The notes under the pieces are model-generated. The model was not told the origin of the DNA, did no database searches, and saw nothing but the letters and a program-made list of their open reading frames with translations. From assembly GCF_015840715.1 (NCBI RefSeq), contig NZ_CP060397.1:1364001-1428000 (forward strand): a DNA stretch of 64,000 nt, read 5' to 3'. The DNA comes from Synechococcus sp. CBW1004 (GTDB lineage: Bacteria; Cyanobacteriota; Cyanobacteriia; PCC-6307; Cyanobiaceae). This document shows, in pieces, positions 54,699-62,845 of this stretch. The position numbers and the translations under genes were made by a program. The number at the start of each line of letters is the position of its first letter. The first letter of the stretch is position 1.

Positions 54699-56513
54699 TC
54701 AGCCTCGCTCCAGAGCCAGGGCGGCCTGCTGCAGAAGCTGCTCCGCGGCGGAGGCATCCATCGGGCGCCCGAGGCCATAGCCCTGCACGAAATCACAGCC
54801 GAGGTCTTCGAGGATCTGCAGCTGGCGATCGGTCTCCACCCCCTCCGCCACCAGGGCGATGCCGAGGGCGCGCGCCACGCCGATCACCGCCTTGACGATC
54901 ACCTCATCCTCACGGTCGATGCCGAGGCCATCGATGAAGGAGCGGTCGATCTTGAGGATGCCGATCGGGAACCGCTTGAGATACAGAAGCGAGGAATAAC
55001 CGGTGCCGAAATCATCGATGGCCAGCTGGATGCCCAGCTGCTTGAGCCTTTCCACCACCTCGGTGGTGGAGTCGATGTCTTCCACCAGCATCGTCTCGGT
55101 GATCTCCAGATAGAGCTCATCGGCGCTCAGGCCCGATGCCTCCAGCGCCTCGGTCACATGCGCTGTCAGAGCCGGATCCACGAAGGTGCGACCGGACACA
55201 TTCACCGAGAGCCGCAGCGATAACCCCGGGAAGCGACGCTTCCAGTCCGCCAGGATGCGCGAAGCCGCATGCAGGATGTGCAGATCGATCTCGACGATCA
55301 GACCGCTGTCCTCCGCCACCGGCACGAACTCACTCGGGGGCAACAGGCCATGCCCCGGATGCTGCCAGCGGACCAGGGCCTCGAAGCCGACGATGCGTCG
55401 CTCCGGCATCCGCACGATCGGCTGGAAAAACGGCAGCAGCTCCCCATGGCGGACCGCACGCCGCAGCTCCATCTCCGTCGCTGCGCGCCGCTGGGCCTGC
55501 AGGCGCATGCCGGAGTCGTAACAGGCAAAGCGACCGCGGCCGAGATCCTTGGCGCGATACATCGCCATGTCGGCGTTCTCGATCAGCGCCTCTGCGCTCT
55601 GCGCCACGGGGTCGGAGCCCGGGCCCGTCGCGGCGCCAGCGGCGGCCTCGAAAGGAGTCGCCGCCTGTGAGCCTTCGCGGGGGAGCGTCTGGACCTCCTC
55701 GAAGGCGATCCCGATCGAGGGGGAGTGGCTCACCAGTTTGCCGGCCAGCAGCAGGGGCCGACTGACCCGCTCGATGATGCGTCGGGCCAGGATCTCCGCC
55801 TCCTCCTGCCGGCGGGTGCACGTCACCACCACGAATTCATCCCCCGACAGACGCCCGACCAGATCGGTGCCACGCACCACGCCGCGCAGCGCCTCCGCCA
55901 CTGCACAGAGGAACTGATCGCCTGAGGCATGCCCGTGGGCATCGTTGATCTGCTTGAAGCGATCGATGTCGACGAACAGCACCGTCGGTGTGGCATCGGG
56001 CTCGCGGCCGCGTCCCTGCAGCAGCTCCTCGAGCCGCTCGAGCACGAGTGCCCGGCCCGGCAGACCGGTCATGGCGTCATGGGTGGCCTGGAGCAGGGCC
56101 TGCTCCTTGGCCTCTCGCTCCGCCTTGACGGCCCGCAGCACCTCGCTGCTGAGCTCGATGCTGCGCCCCATCGCCCGCAGCAGCGAACGCTCCTCCAGAT
56201 CGAAGGGCTCACCCAGCCGTGCCACCAGCAGCTGATCCTTCTCACCCAACGGTGCCCAGTGCGCATGGAGCGACTGCTCGCCCAGGGGCAGGGTGGTCGG
56301 CTGGCGCGTCACCAGGGAGGGCAGCGGCGCCTGCTGCCGGGATGACAACCCGATGCACAGCTTCACCTGCTGAGGACTGACGATCGCCACCACCTCCGCA
56401 TCGACGGCTTCGGCGACGCGATGAATCACTGAACGCAGCGCCTGCGGATCGTCCACCGTGAAGGCGGCGAGCACCTCCGAGAGCAGATGCAGCGACCAGG
56501 GGACCTCGTTCAT
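54699..56513 (-). CDS. GAF-like/GGDEF/EAL cyclic di-GMP protein
   Basis: 604-aa protein that can make and/or break cyclic di-GMP. Residues 1-130 look like a GAF-type sensor. The GGDEF domain has THDAMTGLPGR at 144, SGDEF at 223-227 and an I-site RGTD at 214-217 ahead of it. The EAL domain has GFEALVRWQHPG, VNVSG, LEITETMLVED and DDFGTGYSSL, so it is probably active as a phosphodiesterase. The start overlaps the stop of the FIST gene by 4 bp; the two work in one pathway. Confidence 0.93.
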   Translation of the reverse strand: MNEVPWSLHLLSEVLAAFTVDDPQALRSVIHRVAEAVDAEVVAIVSPQQVKLCIGLSSRQQAPLPSLVTRQPTTLPLGEQSLHAHWAPLGEKDQLLVARLGEPFDLEERSLLRAMGRSIELSSEVLRAVKAEREAKEQALLQATHDAMTGLPGRALVLERLEELLQGRGREPDATPTVLFVDIDRFKQINDAHGHASGDQFLCAVAEALRGVVRGTDLVGRLSGDEFVVVTCTRRQEEAEILARRIIERVSRPLLLAGKLVSHSPSIGIAFEEVQTLPREGSQAATPFEAAAGAATGPGSDPVAQSAEALIENADMAMYRAKDLGRGRFACYDSGMRLQAQRRAATEMELRRAVRHGELLPFFQPIVRMPERRIVGFEALVRWQHPGHGLLPPSEFVPVAEDSGLIVEIDLHILHAASRILADWKRRFPGLSLRLSVNVSGRTFVDPALTAHVTEALEASGLSADELYLEITETMLVEDIDSTTEVVERLKQLGIQLAIDDFGTGYSSLLYLKRFPIGILKIDRSFIDGLGIDREDEVIVKAVIGVARALGIALVAEGVETDRQLQILEDLGCDFVQGYGLGRPMDASAAEQLLQQAALALERG

Positions 56514-57721
56514 GCCAGTGCCAGGGCGACGAGGGTCTGGTTGTGAAAGCCGCCGGCACCACGGGTGCGCGCGATTTCCCCGTAGGTGTAGAAGCCGCCC
56601 ACCGGCAGATCGCCGCGGACGCTGTTGATCCGCTGCACCTCCTCGACGATGCGGTCCTCGGCCAGCACGGAGCGGCGGGCGACGCAGTCGAACAGCAGCA
56701 ACCCCTGCATCGGCTGTCCCTCCAGAGCTTGGGCGGCCATCTCACAGGCCTGCTGGGTGGCCTCGAGCACCGAGTGGCCATCCCCCTGCATCAGATGGGC
56801 CAGTCCACCCTGAGGTACCTCGGCGATCGTCTTCAGAGAGCGCCGGGTGAAATCGGCGCCGGCGACGTACCGGATCTCGATGCGATCGCGACGGCGGATG
56901 CCCAGCGGCCGGGTGGTGACCCAGCTGGTGAAGATCTCGGCATTCGTCCGCACGTCCTCCGGTGCCTCAAAGGCCTCCAGCAGCACATCCAGGGCGGGTC
57001 GATCATCCAGGCTGATCACCTCGGTGCCCGTGCTGGCGGTGACCAGCATCGGGGCGGAGCGTGGCTCCCAGCAGTGGGAGACGCCGATCCCCAGGGGTGC
57101 ATCGGAGCTGATCGCGGCAGCGACCACCGACTGTCGCAGCAGCCTGCGCCCGAACACCTGATGGGTGCGCTGCATGGCCAGGTCATCACCGGCGCAGCCG
57201 CCCACCAGGGGCACCTCCACCCCGGCCACGTCGTAGGCCCCCCGCACCACCTCCACCTGATCGCCACAGAGACCGTCGGCCAGCAGCACCAGCACGGTGT
57301 GGGCGCGCCTCTCCAGGCGATCGAGGCAGTGCGCAGCCTCGTTGGCGGCCTGGCGCAACCCCTCCGGACCACCCTGGCCCATGCCGAGGGACACCGTGAA
57401 GCCCTCACCACCGAGGGCCCACAGCGTGAGGCCACCCAGACTGGAACGATCCGGCGCCAGCTCCCCCGCCGTGGAACAGCCGATCACCACGTCCTCCCCG
57501 AAGGCATCGGCCAGCCTGGACGCGACGCATTCGAGATCGTGGGTCGCCGAGGCGAAGAGCAACACCAGTTTCGGCTTGCCGGCCTGGAGCAGAGGCTGCA
57601 GCGCCTCCTCGACCGCCCGATCGTTGTCGGGGTCGAGGGAGCTTCCCACCCGGATCCAGCGGGTCCGTTCCTGCGTGGCCGGGACCACGACGGCGGAAGG
57701 TCCAGATGCGGAGCAGGTCAT
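56510..57721 (-). CDS. FIST-domain sensor protein (NosP-like)
   Basis: 403-aa protein with the FIST N and C domains. Family features are KLVLLFASATHDLE near residue 50, VIGCSTAGELAP near 80, LADGLCGD and the C-terminal GLLLFDCVARRSVL and GGFYTYGEI. FIST proteins were first linked to ligand sensing; some (NosP) bind heme and sense NO, regulating adjacent di-GMP enzymes. Here the downstream GGDEF-EAL gene overlaps by 4 bp, the same arrangement. Heme binding is not provable from sequence. Confidence 0.88.
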   Translation of the reverse strand: MTCSASGPSAVVVPATQERTRWIRVGSSLDPDNDRAVEEALQPLLQAGKPKLVLLFASATHDLECVASRLADAFGEDVVIGCSTAGELAPDRSSLGGLTLWALGGEGFTVSLGMGQGGPEGLRQAANEAAHCLDRLERRAHTVLVLLADGLCGDQVEVVRGAYDVAGVEVPLVGGCAGDDLAMQRTHQVFGRRLLRQSVVAAAISSDAPLGIGVSHCWEPRSAPMLVTASTGTEVISLDDRPALDVLLEAFEAPEDVRTNAEIFTSWVTTRPLGIRRRDRIEIRYVAGADFTRRSLKTIAEVPQGGLAHLMQGDGHSVLEATQQACEMAAQALEGQPMQGLLLFDCVARRSVLAEDRIVEEVQRINSVRGDLPVGGFYTYGEIARTRGAGGFHNQTLVALALA

Positions 57722-58228
57722 GGTGGCGGCAGGGGAGGAGCGGGGCGGCGGCTGTCGTCAGGGCGGCAGTCGTCAGACAAGTGGCGCGACGGCCCCGCTC
57801 GGCGGGAGAGCGGATCGCGGCCCTGGAAGTGTCATGGCCTGGACCCACAGGCACCGATCAAGCTCCGGCAACAATCTGGATCGGTGGGGGCCGTACAGAG
57901 AGGCATCGGAACCGGCAGCCTCTGCGGTTTGCGGCAACGTGCGGTACATCCCGACTCTGGCTGTGGAGCCAGACCTGCGCAAGCCTGTAGCGATACCGAA
58001 GGCCATGCCGACACCGCCGGGTGTTCCAGCATGGAACAGCGGCGTTCCCGGGGGTTTGAGGGGGCAGGAGCGGCAGCCACGACACCCGTGAGGAACGGCC
58101 TCTGAGAGGCCCCGTCATGAGCAGGTGGGGAGACGCCCTGAAGCACCACCGCTGGGGTAGGGGACGGCGGAACGGCAGGTCATGTCCAGATCGACCTCTC
58201 ACGGAACCGGATCACCGAGCCGAGAGCG
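57722..58228. other. Intergenic region with no recognised gene
   Basis: 507 bp between the FIST gene start and the lnt end, both on the minus strand. Frames in both directions give Arg-rich translations without similarity. It should contain the FIST operon promoter. No clear promoter, hairpin or RNA gene is recognised. Confidence 0.5.
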
Positions 58229-59887
58229 TCAGGGAGCCTCAGGCCTGCTCCCCCACCAGCCCCGCTGGGCGATCAACCGAAGCACCACCCCCAGAACCAG
58301 CAGGACCAGCAGCGGCCCCTCGCCCCAGCGGAGATAACCCGTCGGAGCCTGCAGGCGATGGATCTCGACCGCCGCCCGGACGCTGCGCCCAGCCGGCAGC
58401 TGTGAGCGGACGACGCCACGGGGGTCGACCGCGAGGCTGGGGCCGGTGTTGGCGGCGCTGACCAGCCAGCGGCCGCTCTCGATCGCCCGCAGCCGCGCCA
58501 GGGCCGTGAACTGCTGCTGCAGCAACAGGGGGTAGGGATCGAGATTGGCGCTGGCCAGCAGCCACTGGGCCCCATCGCGGCTGGCACTGGCCAGGGCGCG
58601 ACCGTCGGAGAGCTCATAGCAGATCGCCACCGCCACCGGTCCCTCGGGACGGCGCAGCAGCCGCGAGGGAGGGCCGCTCTGCAGGCCCCCCACCGCCGAG
58701 AGGCCGCTCCAGCGCAGCAGCCCCGAGGCGGGCACCCACTCCCCCAGCGGCACCAGCCGGTGCTTGTCGAGCCACTGGTCAGCCACCACATCGCCGGGAG
58801 CGAAGCGCAGCAGGCTGCTGCGATGCTCCAGGCCCTCCAGCCGGAAGCCGCCGCTGAGCACCTCCACCGGCGCCGGCTCGGGCAGCGGCTGCCCCAGGGC
58901 CAGCGCCCCCTCCGGCAGCACGAGGGTGCGGGCCATACCGACGGCGGCCCGTTGCGCCAGGGCCAGCTGGCGCAGCAAGCGCAGCTGCTCGGCCGCCTCG
59001 AACTTGCGACGGGTGGGGATGGCCGGCTGCAGCAGCAGCACCCGCTCCCGGGGGCCGTCATCGGGGGCGACCGCCGCCAGGGCGGCCAGGCCGGCCAGGT
59101 GGGCGGCCAGCACCAGGCCCAGGCAGAGCAGGAAGCGGCGACGGCGCCCTGCTCCGGAGCGGAACACCCACCACAGCCCCCAGCCGATCAACACCTGCAG
59201 AGCCGCCAGCAGCCCGGCTCCCCCCAGCGCGGCCACTCCCGCCAGGGCGGGATCCCCCGGCAGCGCGGCGGCGCCCACCCCGATCCAGAACAGCGGACCG
59301 CGGGCCAGGGCCACCTCCGCCAGGCCCCAGAGCGCCGATCCGATCAGGGCGGTCGACAGGCGCGTCGGCCCGAGGCGGCGCATCAGGGCCAGCCACAGAC
59401 CCACCAGCAGACCGCCGGCCAGGGCGATCAGCAGCCAGAGCAACAGGCACAGCGGCAGGCTCAGAGGCCCGGGCACGCCGATCCAGTCGAGCGGATGCAG
59501 CCAGAGCAGCCAGCGATGGCTGAGCAGCACCGCCGCCAGCCCCCAGAGCAGCCCCTCCAGGGCCACCACGTGCGGCAACCACGCGGCAAAAGCGGCCGGA
59601 ACCTGGCCCAGCGGCCGCGAGCGGAGGCCCCCGGCCAGCGGAGGCAACGACGACGGCAGCGGGGCCGGGGAGAGAGGCTCGTCAGCCGTGCGCCTCGGCG
59701 CCGCCACGAACTGGCGGACTCTGCCGGGCTGGCGGGAGGCTCCCTGCTCGCCGGGAGCGGCCAGAGACCAGAGCAGCGCCAGAGCGCCCCAGAGCAGCGG
59801 CGGCAGGCCAAGCGGGGGAAGAGCCAGGCCGGCGAGCAGACCTGAGCCGATGGCCAGGCAGACCTGCCGCAGCCGGTCATTGCCCAT
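58229..59887 (-). CDS. lnt: Apolipoprotein N-acyltransferase
   Basis: 552-aa membrane protein that adds the third acyl chain to lipoproteins. ATG 59887 precedes the first helix. About six helices are followed by a nitrilase-like catalytic domain, with the triad in LPEGALA (Glu), DKHRLVPLGEWVP (Lys) and ICYELSD (Cys), then the final membrane helix. A Pro/Arg-rich insertion of about 40 residues follows helix two. Divergent from the phasin-like gene. Confidence 0.9.
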   Translation of the reverse strand: MGNDRLRQVCLAIGSGLLAGLALPPLGLPPLLWGALALLWSLAAPGEQGASRQPGRVRQFVAAPRRTADEPLSPAPLPSSLPPLAGGLRSRPLGQVPAAFAAWLPHVVALEGLLWGLAAVLLSHRWLLWLHPLDWIGVPGPLSLPLCLLLWLLIALAGGLLVGLWLALMRRLGPTRLSTALIGSALWGLAEVALARGPLFWIGVGAAALPGDPALAGVAALGGAGLLAALQVLIGWGLWWVFRSGAGRRRRFLLCLGLVLAAHLAGLAALAAVAPDDGPRERVLLLQPAIPTRRKFEAAEQLRLLRQLALAQRAAVGMARTLVLPEGALALGQPLPEPAPVEVLSGGFRLEGLEHRSSLLRFAPGDVVADQWLDKHRLVPLGEWVPASGLLRWSGLSAVGGLQSGPPSRLLRRPEGPVAVAICYELSDGRALASASRDGAQWLLASANLDPYPLLLQQQFTALARLRAIESGRWLVSAANTGPSLAVDPRGVVRSQLPAGRSVRAAVEIHRLQAPTGYLRWGEGPLLVLLVLGVVLRLIAQRGWWGSRPEAP

Positions 59888-59982
59888 GGCCCGGGAGCCG
59901 GGAAGGCGCCAGTCTCGGATCACGACCCCTCGCACCATCCCCGGAGGGTGTCCCACACAGTCTGCTGGAGGACCGCATCACC

Positions 59983-60360
59983 ATGGATCAGGGCAATCTG
60001 CTGCAGATGCTGCTGCTGCGCGGCCTGGGCACCACCTCCCTGGTGGCCGACAGGCTCCGCTACGTCAGCCAGGAATGGGTGAGCAGCGGCCGACTCGACC
60101 CCAACCACGCCTCCGCCCTGATGGAGGACGTGCTCAAGGCGCTGCGGGGCGAGAACCCGGAGCTGGAACAGCAGGCGGAGCGCCAGCTCGAACGGAACCG
60201 CGATGACCTGCTGGCCGATCTCGGCCTGGCGCGCCAGCGGGAAGTGGATGAGCTGCGCGGCCGACTCGACCGGCTCGAGCGGCAGCTGCGCCAGCGCGGC
60301 GGCGGCTGGAGCGAGGCCGCGCCCCAGGGCGTCGATGACAGCGACCTGCCGCCCGACTGA
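59983..60360 (+). CDS. Conserved cyanobacterial phasin-like small protein
   Basis: 125 aa, helical with a coiled-coil ([21 protein letters not shown], about 85-105) and an N-terminal segment [21 protein letters not shown]. It resembles a cyanobacterial small family often named phasin-like; role unknown. It is divergent from lnt and followed by the FKBP gene. Confidence 0.72.
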   Translation: MDQGNLLQMLLLRGLGTTSLVADRLRYVSQEWVSSGRLDPNHASALMEDVLKALRGENPELEQQAERQLERNRDDLLADLGLARQREVDELRGRLDRLERQLRQRGGGWSEAAPQGVDDSDLPPD

Positions 60361-60422
60361 AACCGCGGGCCGGGGCGCTGCGGAGGGGCCCTGCCAGAAT
60401 CCGCGCCAGCGGTTCCCTCGGC

Positions 60423-61115
60423 ATGCGCGACATCCTGATCAGCACGGCGGTCTGCCTCAGCTGCCTGCTGGTGGCCTTCATCAGCCAGCTGGTGGCCCCC
60501 AGCCCGGTGCTGCCCTCGGCCCAGGCCTCCGGCCCTGAAAGCCAGGCCGGCGTGGTTCAGGTGGCCACCGCCATGGCAGGGGCGCCACGCAGCAGCGGCA
60601 AAGCCCAGGCCGCTGTGGTCGCCGCCGTTTCGGCGCCCCTGGAACTCGACCCCAACGACCCCAACCCCACCCTGTTCACCATGGCCCCCAGCAGCGCAGC
60701 CCCCGGCGGCTCCAGCGACGAGACCCTGACCGCAGGGGGAGCGTCCGCTCTGGGCGGCTCGATGAGCGCCCCGAAGGAGGTCGTCACCGAGAGCGGTCTG
60801 CGCATCACCGATCTCGAGATCGGCACCGGTGCCGAGGCGGTGAGCGGCGAGCTGGTGTCCGTGAACTATCGGGGCACCCTCACGAATGGCAAGGAGTTCG
60901 ACAGCAGCTACGGCCGCGGTCCCTTCCAGTTCCCGCTCGGCGCCGGCCGCGTGATCAAGGGCTGGGACGAGGGCGTGGCGGGCATGAAGGTGGGCGGCAA
61001 GCGGAAGCTGGTGATCCCGCCTGAACTGGCCTACGGCTCCCGCGGGGCCGGCGGCGTGATTCCCCCCGACGCCACGCTGATCTTCGAGGTCGAACTGCTC
61101 GGCGTCGGCCGCTGA
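60423..61115 (+). CDS. FKBP-type peptidyl-prolyl cis-trans isomerase
   Basis: 230 aa with a hydrophobic N-terminal anchor or signal ([21 protein letters not shown]), a 90-residue Ala/Pro-rich linker, and a C-terminal FKBP domain (about 117-230): [53 protein letters not shown]. It catalyses proline isomerisation, probably in the periplasm or thylakoid lumen. Confidence 0.92.
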   Translation: MRDILISTAVCLSCLLVAFISQLVAPSPVLPSAQASGPESQAGVVQVATAMAGAPRSSGKAQAAVVAAVSAPLELDPNDPNPTLFTMAPSSAAPGGSSDETLTAGGASALGGSMSAPKEVVTESGLRITDLEIGTGAEAVSGELVSVNYRGTLTNGKEFDSSYGRGPFQFPLGAGRVIKGWDEGVAGMKVGGKRKLVIPPELAYGSRGAGGVIPPDATLIFEVELLGVGR

Positions 61116-61379
61116 TCCAGCGCCCAGCCGAGCGAAGACTGGGGCTCCCTCTCCGGGGCGGCCACCCCCGGCGAGACGGCGGTGCCCAGCCATGCAGGCA
61201 CTGCCGGCACCGCTGCCCGGAGGCAAGGGAGCCTCTGCAGACCTGTCCGGCGTCACATCCCTTACACAATGAAGTGATCGTTAAGATGACTTCAACCGGG
61301 TCCATGGGCCCGTCGGGCAGGTCCCGGGCCTGTTGCGGCCCCTGCCCTCCCCTCCGTCGTCGTCCCTCTCTCCCACCCC
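61116..61379. promoter_or_regulatory. Upstream region of sodB
   Basis: Spacer of 264 bp that must hold the sodB promoter. The stretch around 61258-61290 is AT-richer than the rest and contains TAAGAT (61282-61287), a possible -10, with TTACAC (61262) 14 bp before it, too close for a normal -35. No iron-box is recognised. Confidence 0.35.
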
Positions 61380-61979
61380 ATGGCGCACACGCTGCCCGCA
61401 CTGCCCTACGGCCTCGATGCGCTCGAGCCCCACATCTCCCGCTCGACGCTGGAGTTCCACCACGGCAAGCATCACAACGCCTACGTCACCAACCTGAACA
61501 ATCTGGTGGCCGGCACCGACCTGGAGGGCAAGAGCCTCGAGGACACGATCCTGGCGGTGGCCGGGGACGCCTCCAAGGCCGGTGTGTTCAACAACGCCGC
61601 CCAGGTGTGGAACCACAGCTTCTACTGGCAGTGCATCAAGCCCAGTGGCGGTGGCACCCCCAGCGGCGCCCTGCTCGACAGGATCAACGCTGATTTCGGC
61701 AGCTTCGAGAAGTTCGTCGAGGCGTTCAAGGCCGCCGGCGCCACCCAGTTCGGCAGCGGCTGGGCCTGGCTGGTGCTCGACAACGGCACCCTCAAGGTGA
61801 CCAAGACCGCCAACGCCGACCTGCCCCTGGCCCATGGCCAGAAAGCCCTGCTCACGATGGACGTGTGGGAGCACGCCTATTACCTCGACTACCAGAATCG
61901 CCGGCCCGATTACATCAGCACCTTCCTCGACAAGCTGGTGAACTGGGACTTCGTGGCCGCCAATCTGGCCGCAGCCTGA
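61380..61979 (+). CDS. sodB: Iron superoxide dismutase
   Basis: 199-aa Fe-SOD that removes superoxide. Metal ligands and signature: [10 protein letters not shown] (His), [11 protein letters not shown] (His, with the Ala-Gln typical of Fe-type), and [15 protein letters not shown] (Asp, His). It has no signal peptide and should be cytosolic. A hairpin follows at 61995-62020. Confidence 0.96.
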   Translation: MAHTLPALPYGLDALEPHISRSTLEFHHGKHHNAYVTNLNNLVAGTDLEGKSLEDTILAVAGDASKAGVFNNAAQVWNHSFYWQCIKPSGGGTPSGALLDRINADFGSFEKFVEAFKAAGATQFGSGWAWLVLDNGTLKVTKTANADLPLAHGQKALLTMDVWEHAYYLDYQNRRPDYISTFLDKLVNWDFVAANLAAA

Positions 61980-61994
61980 TCGTCGGATGATGCT

Positions 61995-62020
61995 CCCGCC
62001 TGCCTTCGGCAGGTGGGTTT
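61995..62020 (+). terminator. Probable terminator after sodB
   Basis: A 10-bp stem (CCCGCCTGCC with GGCAGGTGGG, one G-T pair) and a 3-base loop, with only three T after it. It begins 16 bp after the stop. Confidence 0.5.
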
Positions 62021-62066
62021 CCGCTGATGCCAGAGCCAGACCTGGCAACCCACAGCCCGGCGGCCC

Positions 62067-62091
62067 AGCCCTCCCCGCGGGGGGCTTTTTG
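62067..62091 (+). terminator. Rho-independent terminator ahead of the TA module
   Basis: AGCCCTCC pairs with GGGGGGCT around CCGC, followed by TTTTT. It should separate sodB from the toxin-antitoxin genes. Confidence 0.65.
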
Positions 62092-62114
62092 CTGGCTGGC
62101 AGCACAGCTAGTCT

Positions 62115-62136
62115 GACCAGATCAACCAGACCAGAT
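62115..62136 (+). promoter_or_regulatory. Direct repeats GACCAGAT upstream of the antitoxin gene
   Basis: GACCAGAT occurs at 62115-62122 and 62129-62136, 14 bp apart, ending 8 bp before the antitoxin start. Such repeats are typical operators for autoregulating antitoxins; binding is inferred. Confidence 0.5.
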
Positions 62137-62144
62137 TCCACGTC

Positions 62145-62405
62145 ATGGCTCCCGGCCCCCCCTCGTCGCTCCCGCCCGAACCCCGCTGCATCAACGTGCA
62201 GGAGGCCAAAACCCACCTCTCGGCTCTGCTGGCCCGGGTCTCCGCCGGTGAACGCATCGTGCTGGCCCGACATGGCAAGCCCATCGCCCAGCTTGTTCCG
62301 CTGGATCCCCAGCCACGCCGTCAGCTGGGTTTCCTGCAGGGGCAGGTGGATGCCGCCTTCTTCGATCCCCTGCCAGAGGAGGAACTGCGGGCCTGGGAGG
62401 CATGA
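62145..62405 (+). CDS. Type II antitoxin, Phd/YefM family
   Basis: 86-aa antitoxin. The Phd/YefM DNA-binding fold reads INVQEAKTHLSALLARVSAGE followed by RIVLARHGKPIAQLVPL; the acidic tail (FFDPLPEEELRAWEA) would bind the toxin. It overlaps the toxin gene by 4 bp (ATGA). It probably represses its own promoter through the repeats upstream. Confidence 0.88.
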   Translation: MAPGPPSSLPPEPRCINVQEAKTHLSALLARVSAGERIVLARHGKPIAQLVPLDPQPRRQLGFLQGQVDAAFFDPLPEEELRAWEA

Positions 62406-62791
62406 GGCTGCTGCTGGACACCCACGTGCTGCTCTGGGCTGCTCTGGAGCCGGACAGGCTCTCCCCAGGGCAGCGTGACGGCCTGGAGGATGGAGCCAAC
62501 CAGCTGTTCGTCAGCGCCGCAACCGCCTGGGAGATCGCCACGAAATGGCGGCTTGGCAAGCTGCAGCAGGCCGCCGCCGTGGTGAACAACTACGGTCTGG
62601 TTCTCGACCGGCTGGCGGCCACCGAACTGCCGATCCGCGGCGATGTCGCCCGTCGCGCGGGCCTCTGGGAGGTGGAGCATCGGGACCCGTTCGATCGCCT
62701 CCTGGCGGCCCAGGCAGCAGCCGATCAGCTGATCCTGGTGAGCAGCGATCCGGCCTTCATCCAGTTTGAAGACGAGCAGAGGCTGAGCTGA
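62402..62791 (+). CDS. PIN-domain toxin, VapC-like
   Basis: 129-aa PIN ribonuclease-type toxin. Acidic residues of the active site lie in RLLLDTHVLLWAAL (Asp6), AATAWEIATKWRLGKL (Glu) and DPFDRLLAAQA plus LVSSDPAF (Asp). All are present, so it is probably active. It is translated with the antitoxin. RNA target unknown. Confidence 0.88.
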   Translation: MRLLLDTHVLLWAALEPDRLSPGQRDGLEDGANQLFVSAATAWEIATKWRLGKLQQAAAVVNNYGLVLDRLAATELPIRGDVARRAGLWEVEHRDPFDRLLAAQAAADQLILVSSDPAFIQFEDEQRLS

Positions 62792-62845
62792 GCCGTTCGC
62801 TGGCGCAGCAAGCCGACAGCCCACCAGCCTCAGAAGGGACATCCC

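Noticed and set aside
61258..61290. Sigma-70 promoter for sodB
   Set aside because: The candidate -35 and -10 are only 14 bp apart; not convincing.
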